Positions 34,220 to 44,147 are shown, numbered from the stretch's first letter. The stretch is DNA of 64,000 nt from Pseudomonadota bacterium (GCA_009922615.1 RFVF01000004.1:44739-108738); one strand, 5' to 3'. The notes: generated by a model from the sequence alone, not told the origin. Numbers and translations: made by a program.

Positions 34220-35089
34220 TGGTGCCGCCAGTCCGCGCAGGCGCAGCCAGTCGGCGGCGCGCAGCGGCCAGTCGGTGGGGCCGGTGGCGTTGGGGCGGGG
34301 GCGCATGCCGAAGCCGTGGCCACCTTTTTCGTAGATGTGAATCTCCGCCGGAATCTTCCGTGTGATGAGATCCAGATAGAGCAGCGTGCTGCCTTGTGGC
34401 AGTGAGCCACCGTCGTCGCCCGCCTGAGCGATGAAGGTGGGCGGCAGGCCGGCTTCGAGGTGAATGTCTGCGCGCAAGGCCTTGGTCGCCGGGTCGTAAA
34501 TTTTGTAGGGATAAACGACGAGGAGAAAGTCGGGCTTGTGCGAGGTGGCGTTGGCTTCGCTGGGGAACAGTCTGTCGCTCGTGGCGGCAATGAGCGCGAC
34601 CTGTCCACCGGCGGAGAAGCCGAGGACGCCGATCTTTTTCGCGTCGAGTTTGAGTTCCGTGGCACGACGGCGAACCTCACTCACGGCGCGCTGCACGTCC
34701 TGGGCGGGACCGGCGTGCGGTTCCTTGTGCTTGGTCGTGGGCGTGCGATAGGCGAGTTGGAACGCAACGATGCCTTGCTTGGCCAGCCATGCGGCGGCGT
34801 CCGAGCCTTCGTGTTCATCCGCGAGCCGACCGAAGCCGCCGCCGGGCACGACGATGACGGCGGTGCCAGTGCGCGTGACCGTGGCGGGCGGTTCGTGCAC
34901 GAAAAGGCGGGGCTGCGAGACGTTGGAGCGGCGCGTGATGCCATCGGGGCCTCGCTCGGTTTTTTCCGGCGGTTCAGCGGGCACGACTGGTTCCGGCATT
35001 CCTGCGGGCCAGAGTTTGATTTCAGGAAATTCGGCGGCGGTGGTTGAAATGACGGTTGTCAGCACCAAAGCTGCGATGAGTTTGGTCAT
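34211..35089 (-). CDS. Secreted alpha/beta-hydrolase (esterase/xylanase-esterase type)
   Basis: 292 residues with a signal peptide (LIAALVLTTVISTTAA). Alpha/beta-hydrolase landmarks are the oxyanion segment VIVVPGGGFGRLADEHEG (about 79-96), the nucleophile elbow GVLGFSAGGQVAL (about 153-165), the acid FIAQAGDDG (about 215-223) and the His in EKGGHGFGM (about 253-261). This pattern fits exported carbohydrate or acetyl esterases common near PVC cytochrome genes. The exact ester is not known. It begins 5 bp after the DUF1501 gene, so it is the third gene of the minus-strand operon with DUF1549/1553 and DUF1501. Confidence 0.88.
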   Translation of the reverse strand: MTKLIAALVLTTVISTTAAEFPEIKLWPAGMPEPVVPAEPPEKTERGPDGITRRSNVSQPRLFVHEPPATVTRTGTAVIVVPGGGFGRLADEHEGSDAAAWLAKQGIVAFQLAYRTPTTKHKEPHAGPAQDVQRAVSEVRRRATELKLDAKKIGVLGFSAGGQVALIAATSDRLFPSEANATSHKPDFLLVVYPYKIYDPATKALRADIHLEAGLPPTFIAQAGDDGGSLPQGSTLLYLDLITRKIPAEIHIYEKGGHGFGMRPRPNATGPTDWPLRAADWLRLRGLAAPLP

Positions 35090-35094
35090 AAAAA

Positions 35095-36528
35095 TCAGGC
35101 GAGAATTTCCTTCACCACGCGGCTGGGCTCGACACCGGTGAGACGAAAATCGAGGCCTTGGTGACGATAGGTCAGGCGCTCGTGATCCATGCCCATGAGG
35201 TGCAGCGCCGTCGCGTGCAAGTCGTGCACGTGGACGGGGTTTTCGGCGACGCTGAAGCTGAAGTCATCAGTCGCGCCGTAGGTGAACCCCGCCTTCACAC
35301 CGCCGCCGGCCATCCACATGGTGAAGCAACGCGGGTGGTGATCACGCCCGGCCTCGATGGTGTCCCATTTGCCCTGGCCGACCGGGCTGCGGCCAAATTC
35401 GCCGCCCCAGATGACGAGGGTTTGATCAAGGAGGCCGCGTTGTTTCAGGTCGCGGATCAGGCCGGCGCTCGGCTGATCGGTGTCGCGACAACGCGCGACG
35501 CACCAGCTCGGCAGGCGGCTGTGATGATCCCAGTCGGGGTGGAAAAGCTGGACGAAGCGCACGCCTCGCTCGATGAGGCGGCGGGCGAGAATGCAGTTGG
35601 CAGCATAACTGCCAGCGCGGCGCGAGTCCGGGCCGTAGAGTGCGAAGGTGGATTCCGGCTCGCCGCTGAGATCGGTCAGCTCGGGCACGCTGGTTTGCAT
35701 GCGGTAGGCCATTTCATACTGGCGGATGCGCGTGGCGATTTCGGGATCGCCGGTTTCGGCAAGGCGCATTTGATTCAGCTCGCCGAGCCCGTCGAGCATC
35801 CCGCGCCGGATTTCGCGCGGCATCCCGTCGGGATCGTGCAGGTAGAGAACGGGGTCGCGGGAGTTGCGGAGTTTTACGCCCTGATAGCGTGACGGCAAAA
35901 AACCGCTGCCCCAGTAATGATCGTAGAGCGGTTGGTCACTGGGGCGCTGCATCTTGGAAATGAGCACCAAGTATTCGGGGAGGTTTTGGTTCTCACTGCC
36001 CAACCCGTAGCTCACCCACGCGCCCATGCTAGGCCGGCCGGGGATTTGATGCCCGGTGAGAAACTGCGTCATGGCCGGTGCGTGGTTGATCTGGTCGCTA
36101 TGCATGGACTTGATGAAGCACAGGTCGTCGGCGACGCCACGCAGATGGGGCAGCCATTCGCCGATGGTCGCGCCGCTCCGACCACACTTCTCGAATTTCG
36201 TGCGCCCCGGCATCAGCAGTTGCTTCTGGTTCGAAGTCATCGTGGTGACTCGCTGGCCCTGACGCACGGAGTCCGGCAGTTCGATGCCCGCCCACTTTTG
36301 CAACTCGGGTTTGTGGTCATACAACTCCAGTTGCGACGGCCCGCCGGACTGTGTGAGAAAGATGACGTGCTTGGCTTTCGCGGCGAAATGGGGGAGTCCG
36401 GCCGCATTCGGCGGCAATGGCGCGGCGACTGCGCCGCGGGCCAGGCGTGACCACGCCATGGCCCCGAGGCTCACGCCCGCACCGCGCCCGAGGAAGTAAC
36501 GCCGGGTGATGTTCAGTGGTTCATTCAT
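35095..36528 (-). CDS. Tat-exported DUF1501 protein
   Basis: 477-residue DUF1501 protein, an alkaline-phosphatase/sulfatase-fold family of unknown activity, very abundant in PVC bacteria and almost always paired with a DUF1549/DUF1553 cytochrome. The start at 36528 gives a twin-arginine signal, ITRRYFLGRGAGVSLGA. Characteristic blocks are AKHVIFLTQSGGPSQLELYD (about 59-78), [32 protein letters not shown] (about 371) and HVHDLHATALHLMGMDHERL (about 433-452), where metal-site His and Asp residues lie. Its start overlaps the end of the cytochrome gene by 8 bp, so the two are translationally coupled and probably work together in the periplasm. Confidence 0.9.
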   Translation of the reverse strand: MNEPLNITRRYFLGRGAGVSLGAMAWSRLARGAVAAPLPPNAAGLPHFAAKAKHVIFLTQSGGPSQLELYDHKPELQKWAGIELPDSVRQGQRVTTMTSNQKQLLMPGRTKFEKCGRSGATIGEWLPHLRGVADDLCFIKSMHSDQINHAPAMTQFLTGHQIPGRPSMGAWVSYGLGSENQNLPEYLVLISKMQRPSDQPLYDHYWGSGFLPSRYQGVKLRNSRDPVLYLHDPDGMPREIRRGMLDGLGELNQMRLAETGDPEIATRIRQYEMAYRMQTSVPELTDLSGEPESTFALYGPDSRRAGSYAANCILARRLIERGVRFVQLFHPDWDHHSRLPSWCVARCRDTDQPSAGLIRDLKQRGLLDQTLVIWGGEFGRSPVGQGKWDTIEAGRDHHPRCFTMWMAGGGVKAGFTYGATDDFSFSVAENPVHVHDLHATALHLMGMDHERLTYRHQGLDFRLTGVEPSRVVKEILA

Positions 36529-39500
36529 GGGTGATGGCTTCATCGAGGTTGAAGACCAGGCTGGCGACGACGGTGTAAGCGGCGATCTCGGCCGGGTTGG
36601 CCTTCGGGTCCGGTCTGACCTGCGCACCGGAAATCAACTTCCCGGCGTCGGCTGTTTGCGCGCGGTAATGCGTCAGCGCCCGATCGAACTCGCGTTTCAA
36701 AACTGCCGCTTCGGAGGCGCTCGGCCCGCGGGAAAGGATGCGACGGTAAATCTCCGCCAGGCGGTCCTCGGGCTTGACCGCGCTGCGCAGGGCGTCTGCT
36801 GCCAGCGCGCGCGAGGATTCGAGGAAGGTCGCGTCGTTGAGCAGGGTGAGCGCCTGCAAGGGGGTGTTTGTGCGCGGCGTGCGGACCTCGCAGACGCGGC
36901 GTTGCGCGGAGTCGAAGAGGAAGGTCGGCGCGATGCTGCGCCGCCAGAACGCGTAGAGGGAGCGGCGATGCTGCGCCGCGCCTTCGCTCGGCTCGTATTT
37001 GAAACGGCCCATGAAGATTTCCTCCCACACGCCCTCGGGTTGATACGGCTTCACCGGTGGACCGCCGAGTGCGGGGTTCAGCAGGCCGCCGCTGCGTAGG
37101 GCGCTGTCACGCAGCATCCACGCAGGCAGCCGAAAGCGCGAGCCGCGCACGAGCAGGCGGTTGTCGGGATCGCGGGCGAGGAGGGCAGGGGAAGCGACGG
37201 AGCTCTGACGATACGTGGCGCTGGTCGCGATGAGTTCTATCACGTGTTTCACGTCCCAACCGCTCTCCATGAATTCCACGGCGAGCCAGTCGAGCAACTC
37301 GGGATAGGTGGGGCGTTCCCCTTGCAAACCGAAATCCTCCGGTGTCCGCACCAGCCCCGCACCGAACAGCATCGCCCAGAGATTGTTCACGGTGACCCGT
37401 GCCGTGAGCGGATGGTCGCGCGAGGTCAGCCAGCGGGCGAGGCCCAGGCGGGTCTTGGCTTCATCCGCCGGCCATGCCGAAATAGCGGCCGGCACGCCGC
37501 GCTCGACTTTGTCGCCGGGCTTGTCCCAAACGCCGCGTTGCAGGATGTGCGTGGTGCGCGGCTCCTTGCGTTCGGCGAGGACCATGACGTTCAATTTCTG
37601 CGCGGCGGCCTTCACTTCCGTCAACTGTCGGCTGGCCCGGTCGAGTGCGGCCTTGGCAGTTTGGTAGGGCGCGTGGTCGGCGAGGAATTGCTCGAAGAGG
37701 CGGGCGCGAAGTTTTGGGTTGAGGTTGAAATGATCGCCGCCTGACTGATTACTCCTCACCACGGCCGCCAACTCCTCCATCGGTGCCACCGCTACCTCGC
37801 GCACCGTCGCCCCGGCCTGATCCGTCAACGACACACGGAAGCGCCCGATGTTCGCATCACCGAGGGTGGAACGGTGGCGCATTTCGAAAACTAGTTCCTC
37901 ATCCGCTTCCAGCAGCAGTGGCTCGGCCAACGCGAAGACGCCCGTGCGCGGCACTTTTTGATCGAGCCCCTTCGTGGTCCAGCCGTTGCGTGGATCGTCG
38001 TCGAGCACGCCTTTGATGTCGCCGTATTCGCGGGCTCCCTTTTGCTCGGCCGAAGCGTCGGCCACCGCACTGGCAACGAGAATGTCGCGGAGTTGCGAGC
38101 TGCCAGTGCGCCGCACCTGCACCTTGATGTCTGTGAGAATGAACTCACCGGATTTGCCGCGCGACAGCCCGCCGCCGGTGTGCGAGGCGTGCGGGATCAC
38201 TTCCAGCTTCAGTCCTGTCACCCGCGCGAGCTTCACTGGGCCGATGACCCGGTAGTCTTCGTGGTTCGGATTTGGCCCGCTGGATTGGATGACTCCGTCT
38301 GGCTCCTGGATGAGTTGTGTTCCTTCGATGGACTCCAACGCGCTCGCTCGCAGCGGATGCCAGGCAGTGAACCCGCCCGCGACAACTTTCGACTTGGCAG
38401 CGAGCCAGTGCGCGAATGGTTCCTCGGCCGCTTTGCGCGCTTCGGCTTCGAGGGGTTTGCGCTCATCCACCAGCGCCTGCGCTTCGGCGACGGCCCGGGC
38501 GGCGAGCGGGGATTGATATTCGAGATAAGGCTTGGCGGCTTTGCCCGCCTTGCCGTCTTCGTCGATTGAGTTGAAGAACGCGGCGAGTCGGTAAAAATCC
38601 GCGTGGGGCAGGGGATCGTATTTGTGCGCGTGGCACTGCACGCAGTTGAGCGTGAGGCCTAGCCAAACCGTGCCGACGGTGTTCACGCGGTCGATGACGT
38701 AGTCCACACGCGATTCCTCGGGGTCGCGGCCGCCTTCGCCGTTGGTCATGTGATTGCGGTGGAAGCAGGTCGCTAGCTTTTGTTCGGGCGTCGCGTTGGG
38801 CAGCAGATCGCCGGCGAACTGCTCGCGGGTGAATTGATCGAACTTCATGTTCGCGTTGAACGCCGCGACCACCCAGTCGCGCCACGGCCAGTTCGTGCGG
38901 GTCTCATCGGACTGGAAACCATCCGTGTCGGAGTAACGCGCTGCATCCAGCCACCACATGGCCATGCGCTCGCCGAAATGCTTCGAGGCCAGGAAACGCG
39001 CCACGACTTTCTCGAACGCGTCCGGAGCGCGGTCCGCGAGGAACGCGGCGACTTCCTCCGGCGTCGGTGGCAAGCCGGTGAGATCGTAGGAAACGCGCCG
39101 GATCAACGTGTGTTTGGCGGCCTCCGGGGATGGCTTCAATTTCTCCCGGCCCAGGCGCGCGAGCACGAAGCGATCGATGGGGCTCCGGCTGGGAGGTAGC
39201 GTGGACACGTCGGCTTTTACGGGCGGCACCAAAGCCCAATGCGCCTCATAGACACCCCCGGCGCTCACCCAGCGCTTGAGCATTTCCTTCTGATCGGAAG
39301 TGAGTTGTTTGTGCGAATCGGCAGGCGGCATCAGGTCGGCCGCGACCTTGGTCTCGATACGTTTGATCAACGCGCTGGCGGCGGGTTTGCCGGGGACGAT
39401 CGCGATTTGGCCGGACTTGGCCGGCTTGGTGGCGCTGTCACGCAAGTCGAGGCGCAGGCCGCCCTTGGCCTGCTTGGCGTCCGGGCCGTGGCAGGCGAAG

Positions 39501-39628
39501 CAATTATCCGCGAGGATAGGCAGCACGTCGCGGTTGAAACTCACCGGCTCGGCAGCGGCCAAGCGCAGATTAACCGTCGCCCACAGTATGGCCACCGCGC
39601 AGCCGGCCAGGAGAAAACGCAGAATCAT
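36521..39628 (-). CDS. Planctomycete-type cytochrome c with DUF1549 and DUF1553 domains
   Basis: 1035 residues, exported (FLLAGCAVAILWATVNLRLAAA). The N-terminal PSCyt1 cytochrome has CFACHGPDAKQAKGGLRLDL near residue 42. DUF1549 spans about 125-340 with DLTGLPPTPEEVAAFL, WWLDAARYSDTDGFQSDE and a second haem motif, NCVQCHAHKYDPL, near 332. A variable central region follows, then DUF1553 (about 720-980) with VNNLWAMLFGAGLVRTPEDF, GERPTYPELLDWLA and the RTPRTNTPLQALTLLNDATF block. It should carry two covalent haems. Such proteins are the electron-transfer partner of DUF1501 proteins in an undefined periplasmic pathway. I used the ATG at 39628, directly before the signal peptide. It diverges from the DUF1592-type gene. 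Confidence 0.9.
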   Translation of the reverse strand: MILRFLLAGCAVAILWATVNLRLAAAEPVSFNRDVLPILADNCFACHGPDAKQAKGGLRLDLRDSATKPAKSGQIAIVPGKPAASALIKRIETKVAADLMPPADSHKQLTSDQKEMLKRWVSAGGVYEAHWALVPPVKADVSTLPPSRSPIDRFVLARLGREKLKPSPEAAKHTLIRRVSYDLTGLPPTPEEVAAFLADRAPDAFEKVVARFLASKHFGERMAMWWLDAARYSDTDGFQSDETRTNWPWRDWVVAAFNANMKFDQFTREQFAGDLLPNATPEQKLATCFHRNHMTNGEGGRDPEESRVDYVIDRVNTVGTVWLGLTLNCVQCHAHKYDPLPHADFYRLAAFFNSIDEDGKAGKAAKPYLEYQSPLAARAVAEAQALVDERKPLEAEARKAAEEPFAHWLAAKSKVVAGGFTAWHPLRASALESIEGTQLIQEPDGVIQSSGPNPNHEDYRVIGPVKLARVTGLKLEVIPHASHTGGGLSRGKSGEFILTDIKVQVRRTGSSQLRDILVASAVADASAEQKGAREYGDIKGVLDDDPRNGWTTKGLDQKVPRTGVFALAEPLLLEADEELVFEMRHRSTLGDANIGRFRVSLTDQAGATVREVAVAPMEELAAVVRSNQSGGDHFNLNPKLRARLFEQFLADHAPYQTAKAALDRASRQLTEVKAAAQKLNVMVLAERKEPRTTHILQRGVWDKPGDKVERGVPAAISAWPADEAKTRLGLARWLTSRDHPLTARVTVNNLWAMLFGAGLVRTPEDFGLQGERPTYPELLDWLAVEFMESGWDVKHVIELIATSATYRQSSVASPALLARDPDNRLLVRGSRFRLPAWMLRDSALRSGGLLNPALGGPPVKPYQPEGVWEEIFMGRFKYEPSEGAAQHRRSLYAFWRRSIAPTFLFDSAQRRVCEVRTPRTNTPLQALTLLNDATFLESSRALAADALRSAVKPEDRLAEIYRRILSRGPSASEAAVLKREFDRALTHYRAQTADAGKLISGAQVRPDPKANPAEIAAYTVVASLVFNLDEAITHE

Positions 39629-39753
39629 CGCGGCGAGTTTGACGCACCCTGACGCTCGCTTAAATGCAGAAATTTGTGCCCGCCCAAGCTCATCGCACGG
39701 ATGACAGGCTGAAGCCCGGCGCCTACAGTCCGTCGAACAAAACGCAAAACCTG

Positions 39754-42120
39754 ATGCACCCTCGCGCGACCCAACTCTGGCTAACCCTGTTTTTGTTAGC
39801 CCTCCTGCCGCTGGCCGTTCACGCGGCATCGGTGCCTGCGCCGACGCGGAAATTCATGCAGCAACACTGCTTCGAGTGTCACGACGCCGACACCCAGAAG
39901 GGCAAACTCCGGCTCGACAACTTGGCCCTGGATTTTGCCGCCCCGGCGGCGGCTGACACCTGGGGCCGCATCTTCGTGCAATTGGAAAGGCACGAGATGC
40001 CGCCGAAGAAGAAGCCGCAGCCCAACGATGATGAGCGGCAGGCGGTGCTCGACTGGCTCGGGCGCGAGCTGCGCGTAGCCATCGCGGCGCGACAAAGCGC
40101 CGAGGGCCGCGTGGCGCTCCGGCGGCTCAACCGCTTCGAGTATCAGAATACGATGCGCGACCTGCTCGGTATCGAGGTGAACCTCATGGAGTTGCTTCCC
40201 GAGGACGGCTCGGCGCACGGTTTCGACAAGGTTTCCTCCGCGCTCACGCTTTCGCCAGTGCAGGTGGAGAAATATCTGGAAGCCGCCGATGTGGCGCTGG
40301 ACGCAGCGACTGGCGTCGGGCCAGCCCCGAAGTATTTCAAGGAACACATCGCCGCGACGAATCTAGTGGCGGGCTGGGACTCGAAGAGTTCGCGCCACCT
40401 GCCGGGCGATGCGCTGGCGCTGTTCAACTCGGGTTACTCGCCGACGGAACTGCGCAAGTTCCGCGCGCCCGCACCGGGCCAGTATCGAATCCGCATCTCA
40501 GCGAGCGGATTTCAAACCGACGGCAAGCCGGCGCTGTTCCGGCTCTATGCGGGCAACTTCAACGTCGGCGGCAAGACCAAGCTGCTCGGGCACTTTGAGG
40601 TGCCGGCAGACAAGCCCACGGTGATTGAGCTGGCCGAGCGCATCGACAACAAGGGCGACACGGTAAAATTCGTCTCCTACGGCACCATCCCGTGGCAAAA
40701 CAAGGCCGACGAATACACCGGCCCGGGAATCGCCGTGCAGTGGTTCGAGGTCGAGGGGCCGCTAGATGCGGCCGAGTGGCCGCCGGCCACGCGCAAGCAA
40801 CTTCTCGGCGAAGTGGACTTGGAGCGCGGCGCGTTTGCCGACGCGGAGCGCGTGATGAAGCAGTTCGCCCCGCGCGCGTTTCGGCGGCCGGTGAGTGACA
40901 CGGACCTCGCGCCGTATCTGGCACTCGTGCGCGAGCGGATGGATCGGGGTGTGAAGTTTGGTGACGCACTCCGCGTGGGCCTGAAGTCCGTGCTCGTTTC
41001 ACCGCGCTTCCTGCTGCTGGAGGAGCAGCCGGGCAAGCTCGACGGTTACGCGTTGGCGGCCCGGCTCAGTTATTTTCTCTGGAACTCGATGCCCGATGCG
41101 GAACTGCTGGCCGCTGCCGCGAAGGGAGATTTGAGCAAACCCGCCGTGCTTCGGGCGCAGACGGAGCGGATGCTAAACCATCGCAAAGCCCGCGCGTTCA
41201 CCGAGGATTTCACCGGGCAGTGGCTGGCGCTGCGGAACATTGATTTCACCACGCCCGACGCGCGGCTTTACCCGGAGTTCGATGAACTGCTGCAACACTC
41301 AATGGTCCGGGAGACGCATGCGTTCTTCGAGCAATTGCTGCGGCAGGACTTGAGCGTGCTGAACTTCGTGGACAGTGACTTCGCGATGCTCAACGAGCGG
41401 ATGGCGAAGCACTACGGCATTCCCGGAGTAACCGGCCTCGACGTGCGTCGCGTCGCGCTTCAGCCCGAGTGGCATCGCGGCGGCGTGCTCGCGCAGGCCA
41501 GCGTGTTGAAGGTCACGGCCAACGGCACGAGCACCTCGCCGGTCATTCGCGGCGTGTGGATCATGGACCGCATCCTGGGCCGGCCCGCGCCGCCGCCGCC
41601 GCCGAACGTGCCGGCCGTGGAGCCGGACATTCGCGGCGCCAAAACAATCCGCGAGCAACTGGCAAAGCACCGCGAGGTGGAGACGTGCGCGGGTTGCCAT
41701 GCCCGCATCGACCCGCTGGGCTTCGCGCTGGAGAGCTACGACGTGATCGGCGGCTGGCGTGAGCAATATCGGGTGTCACCGGCACCGGGCCAGCAGAACA
41801 AGTTCAAGCAGATCAAGTTCGAGGTGAACACGCAGCCGCGCTCCGTCCACCTCGGCCCGGCCGTGGATCCGAGCGACACGCTGCCGGACGGGCGCAAGTT
41901 CCGCGACCTCGCCGAGTTGAAGCGCCTGCTGGTCGCCGACTCGGACGGATTCACGCGCGGTCTGGCCGAGAAGCTTCTCACCTATGCGACGGGGCATGGT
42001 TTGGAGTTCACCGATGAAGTCGTCCTCACCGATGTCGTCCGTAAGACGAAGGCCAAAAACCTCGGCTTCCGCACGCTCGTCCACGAGGTTATCGCCAGTT
42101 CCGTTTTCCAAACCAAATGA
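39754..42120 (+). CDS. DUF1592-type cytochrome protein (DUF1587/1592/1588/1585 domains)
   Basis: 788 residues with a signal peptide (LWLTLFLLALLPLAVHAA). The N-terminal cytochrome motif is HCFECHDADTQKGKLRLDNL near residue 38. DUF1587 (LNRFEYQNTMRDLLGIEVNL, about 127) is followed by a beta-sandwich, DUF1592 (ARLSYFLWNSMPDAELLAAA), DUF1588 (RRVALQPEWHRGGVLAQASV, ending CAGCHARIDPLGFALE) and DUF1585 at the C-terminus (EKLLTYATGHGLEFTD). The second CxxCH means two haems. This family is the usual partner of DUF1552 proteins. The start at 39754 was preferred over 39664 because it begins the signal peptide. The next gene starts inside the stop codon. Confidence 0.9.
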   Translation: MHPRATQLWLTLFLLALLPLAVHAASVPAPTRKFMQQHCFECHDADTQKGKLRLDNLALDFAAPAAADTWGRIFVQLERHEMPPKKKPQPNDDERQAVLDWLGRELRVAIAARQSAEGRVALRRLNRFEYQNTMRDLLGIEVNLMELLPEDGSAHGFDKVSSALTLSPVQVEKYLEAADVALDAATGVGPAPKYFKEHIAATNLVAGWDSKSSRHLPGDALALFNSGYSPTELRKFRAPAPGQYRIRISASGFQTDGKPALFRLYAGNFNVGGKTKLLGHFEVPADKPTVIELAERIDNKGDTVKFVSYGTIPWQNKADEYTGPGIAVQWFEVEGPLDAAEWPPATRKQLLGEVDLERGAFADAERVMKQFAPRAFRRPVSDTDLAPYLALVRERMDRGVKFGDALRVGLKSVLVSPRFLLLEEQPGKLDGYALAARLSYFLWNSMPDAELLAAAAKGDLSKPAVLRAQTERMLNHRKARAFTEDFTGQWLALRNIDFTTPDARLYPEFDELLQHSMVRETHAFFEQLLRQDLSVLNFVDSDFAMLNERMAKHYGIPGVTGLDVRRVALQPEWHRGGVLAQASVLKVTANGTSTSPVIRGVWIMDRILGRPAPPPPPNVPAVEPDIRGAKTIREQLAKHREVETCAGCHARIDPLGFALESYDVIGGWREQYRVSPAPGQQNKFKQIKFEVNTQPRSVHLGPAVDPSDTLPDGRKFRDLAELKRLLVADSDGFTRGLAEKLLTYATGHGLEFTDEVVLTDVVRKTKAKNLGFRTLVHEVIASSVFQTK

Positions 42121-44072
42121 AAACCCCAGCCACCTATCCCTCCAGTCGCACCGTGCTCGCCGGGCTGCTGCTTGCACTCGCGTTTCCCCTCGCGGCAGCT
42201 CCGCGTTTCACTCAGCCGGACGCGAAGCGCCACCCAAACCTCTTCACTTGGACCGACACCTGCAATGTCCACGTCATCCGCGACGGCGACACGGCGCTCC
42301 TGATTGATCTTGGCGACGGCAGCGTGCTGGATCATCTGAGTGAGATCGGTGTGAAGAAGGTGGAGTGGGTGCTCTTCACGCACCATCAACGCGAGCAGTG
42401 CCAGGGCGCGCCGAAGTTGAAGGGCAGGGGAGTGAAGCTCGCCGCGCCCGAGTTTGAGCGGGCGCTGTTCGAGAACCCGGCGAATTTCCGCAAGATGATC
42501 GTGCGACTGGGCGATCCGTTCACGGTGCATGGCTCCAGCTTTGTTCGGCCCGCAGTCGAGCCGATCAAACTCGATCAGACCTTCGCGAAAATGGACACGT
42601 TCACCTGGCGCGGGCGCGAGTTTCGCTGCGTGGACACGCGGGGCAACAGCCCCGGTGGGATGTCTTACTTCCTCAACGAGGGCGGGCGCTGGCTCGCGTT
42701 CACCGGCGACGTGATGATGGACGGCGCGAAGATGCACACGTGGTTCGACACCGATTGGGATTACGGTTTCGCCGCTGGCGTGTGGGCCATCGCGAACGCC
42801 AGCGGCCAGATCGCCGCTTACAACCCGGCGTGGATGCTGCCCTCGCACGGGCAGCCCATCGCAAACGCAAAGCAGCAGATCGGCGAGTTCCAGCAGAAGC
42901 TCTACAACCTCGAGCGCCTGCTCGTGCGCGGTTACCCGGTGATGTCCTTCGCGCCCGCCGCGCAGGACGTGACGTCGCAGCCGACGGACGTGCCCAACGT
43001 CTGGCAGGTCTCGAAGCACGTGTTCAAGTTCCGCGGCCCGAGCTTCGCGCCGAATTTTTACATGATCCTAGCCGACAGCGGGCGCGCGCTGGTGGTGGAC
43101 TGCGGGCTGATTCAAACCAACATTCTCGAAGCCGCGCTGGACGGGATGCGCCAGAAGCACGGGCTGAAGGCCATTGACGCGATGGTGCTGACGCACATGC
43201 ATGGCGATCATTTCCTGCAAGCGCCGCACTTGAAGAAGACGTGGGGCACGCAATTCTGGGCGTTGGATCGGATGAAGGATGTGTGCGAGCGGCCCGAGGC
43301 GTTCGACTACGCCGCGCCGATTCAGGCCTACGGCAATGGCGTTGAGCGCATCAAGTTCGACCGGCTATTCAAGTCCGGCGAGACGTTCGATTGGGAGGGT
43401 TTTCATTTCACGATTGATTGGATGCCGGGGCAGACGGAGTTCGGGCTGTGCCTGAACGGCATGATCGACGGGCGCAAGGTGGCCTTCACTGGCGACAATA
43501 TCTTTGGCAATCCCGCCGACCCGAAGCAGAACGGTCACGAGGCGATGTCCTCGCGCACCAGTGGCATTCTCGACGAGGGCTACATCGTCGGCGCGGAGTA
43601 TCTCTCGAAGCTCAAGCCGGACATCCTTCTGGGCGGCCACTCGTTCGTGATGGACCAGCCGGCGAAGTTCATCGAGCGCTATCGCAAGTGGTCCTACGAG
43701 ATGCGCGACGCCTTTCGCGGGCTGAGTTCCGAAGCGGAATACCGCTGGTGGTTTGATCCATTCTGGGTGCGCGCGGAACCGCACCGCCTGAGTTTGAAGC
43801 GCGGCGAAACGATCGAAGTGAAGGTGAACGTGCGGAACTTCGAGGCGAAGCCGCTTGAATTCATCATTGCTCCGCACGCGCCGCCGGGCTTGCAGACTGG
43901 CCCGCAGCCGTGGAAGGCGCTGGTCGCACCACAGACAGTTGCGCACTTCGTGATGAAGGTCTCCGCCGAGGCTGCCGCCACACCGGGCATCCGCCATGTG
44001 GCCTTCGACATCACGCGAGGGGGCAAGCGGCAGGGCGAGCTGTTTGATTGCATCGTGGAAATTTTACCCTGA
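42117..44072 (+). CDS. Exported double metallo-beta-lactamase-fold protein
   Basis: 651 residues with a signal peptide (VLAGLLLALAFPLAAAP) and two metallo-beta-lactamase-like modules. The first (about 40-290) has lost the metal motif: where THxHxDH is expected it reads FTHHQREQCQG (about 88-98). It keeps later MBL-like segments such as AFTGDVMMDGAKMH and MLPSHGQPI. The second (about 300-540) has an intact VLTHMHGDHFLQAPH and GGHSFVMDQP. The C-terminal 100 residues look like a beta-sandwich. So one active hydrolase module plus one probable pseudo-enzyme module is my reading. Translation is coupled to the DUF1592 gene by a 4-bp overlap. Confidence 0.82.
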   Translation: MKTPATYPSSRTVLAGLLLALAFPLAAAPRFTQPDAKRHPNLFTWTDTCNVHVIRDGDTALLIDLGDGSVLDHLSEIGVKKVEWVLFTHHQREQCQGAPKLKGRGVKLAAPEFERALFENPANFRKMIVRLGDPFTVHGSSFVRPAVEPIKLDQTFAKMDTFTWRGREFRCVDTRGNSPGGMSYFLNEGGRWLAFTGDVMMDGAKMHTWFDTDWDYGFAAGVWAIANASGQIAAYNPAWMLPSHGQPIANAKQQIGEFQQKLYNLERLLVRGYPVMSFAPAAQDVTSQPTDVPNVWQVSKHVFKFRGPSFAPNFYMILADSGRALVVDCGLIQTNILEAALDGMRQKHGLKAIDAMVLTHMHGDHFLQAPHLKKTWGTQFWALDRMKDVCERPEAFDYAAPIQAYGNGVERIKFDRLFKSGETFDWEGFHFTIDWMPGQTEFGLCLNGMIDGRKVAFTGDNIFGNPADPKQNGHEAMSSRTSGILDEGYIVGAEYLSKLKPDILLGGHSFVMDQPAKFIERYRKWSYEMRDAFRGLSSEAEYRWWFDPFWVRAEPHRLSLKRGETIEVKVNVRNFEAKPLEFIIAPHAPPGLQTGPQPWKALVAPQTVAHFVMKVSAEAAATPGIRHVAFDITRGGKRQGELFDCIVEILP

Positions 44073-44129
44073 CGCACAGCTCGGATGCTGCGGACCGGCG
44101 CGGCTAAGTGCTGGCAACCGTTGCCGCAT

Positions 44130-44147
44130 TTGCTAGCCTCGCGGTCG
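44130..44147 (+). promoter_or_regulatory. Promoter-like motif TTGCTAGCCTCGCGGTCG
   Basis: Lies immediately before the aldehyde dehydrogenase reading frame; its last base is the first of the GTG at 44147. It matches the sites at 8813, 28498 and 32773. If it is a promoter core, the ATG at 44207 would be a better start than the GTG. Confidence 0.35.
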
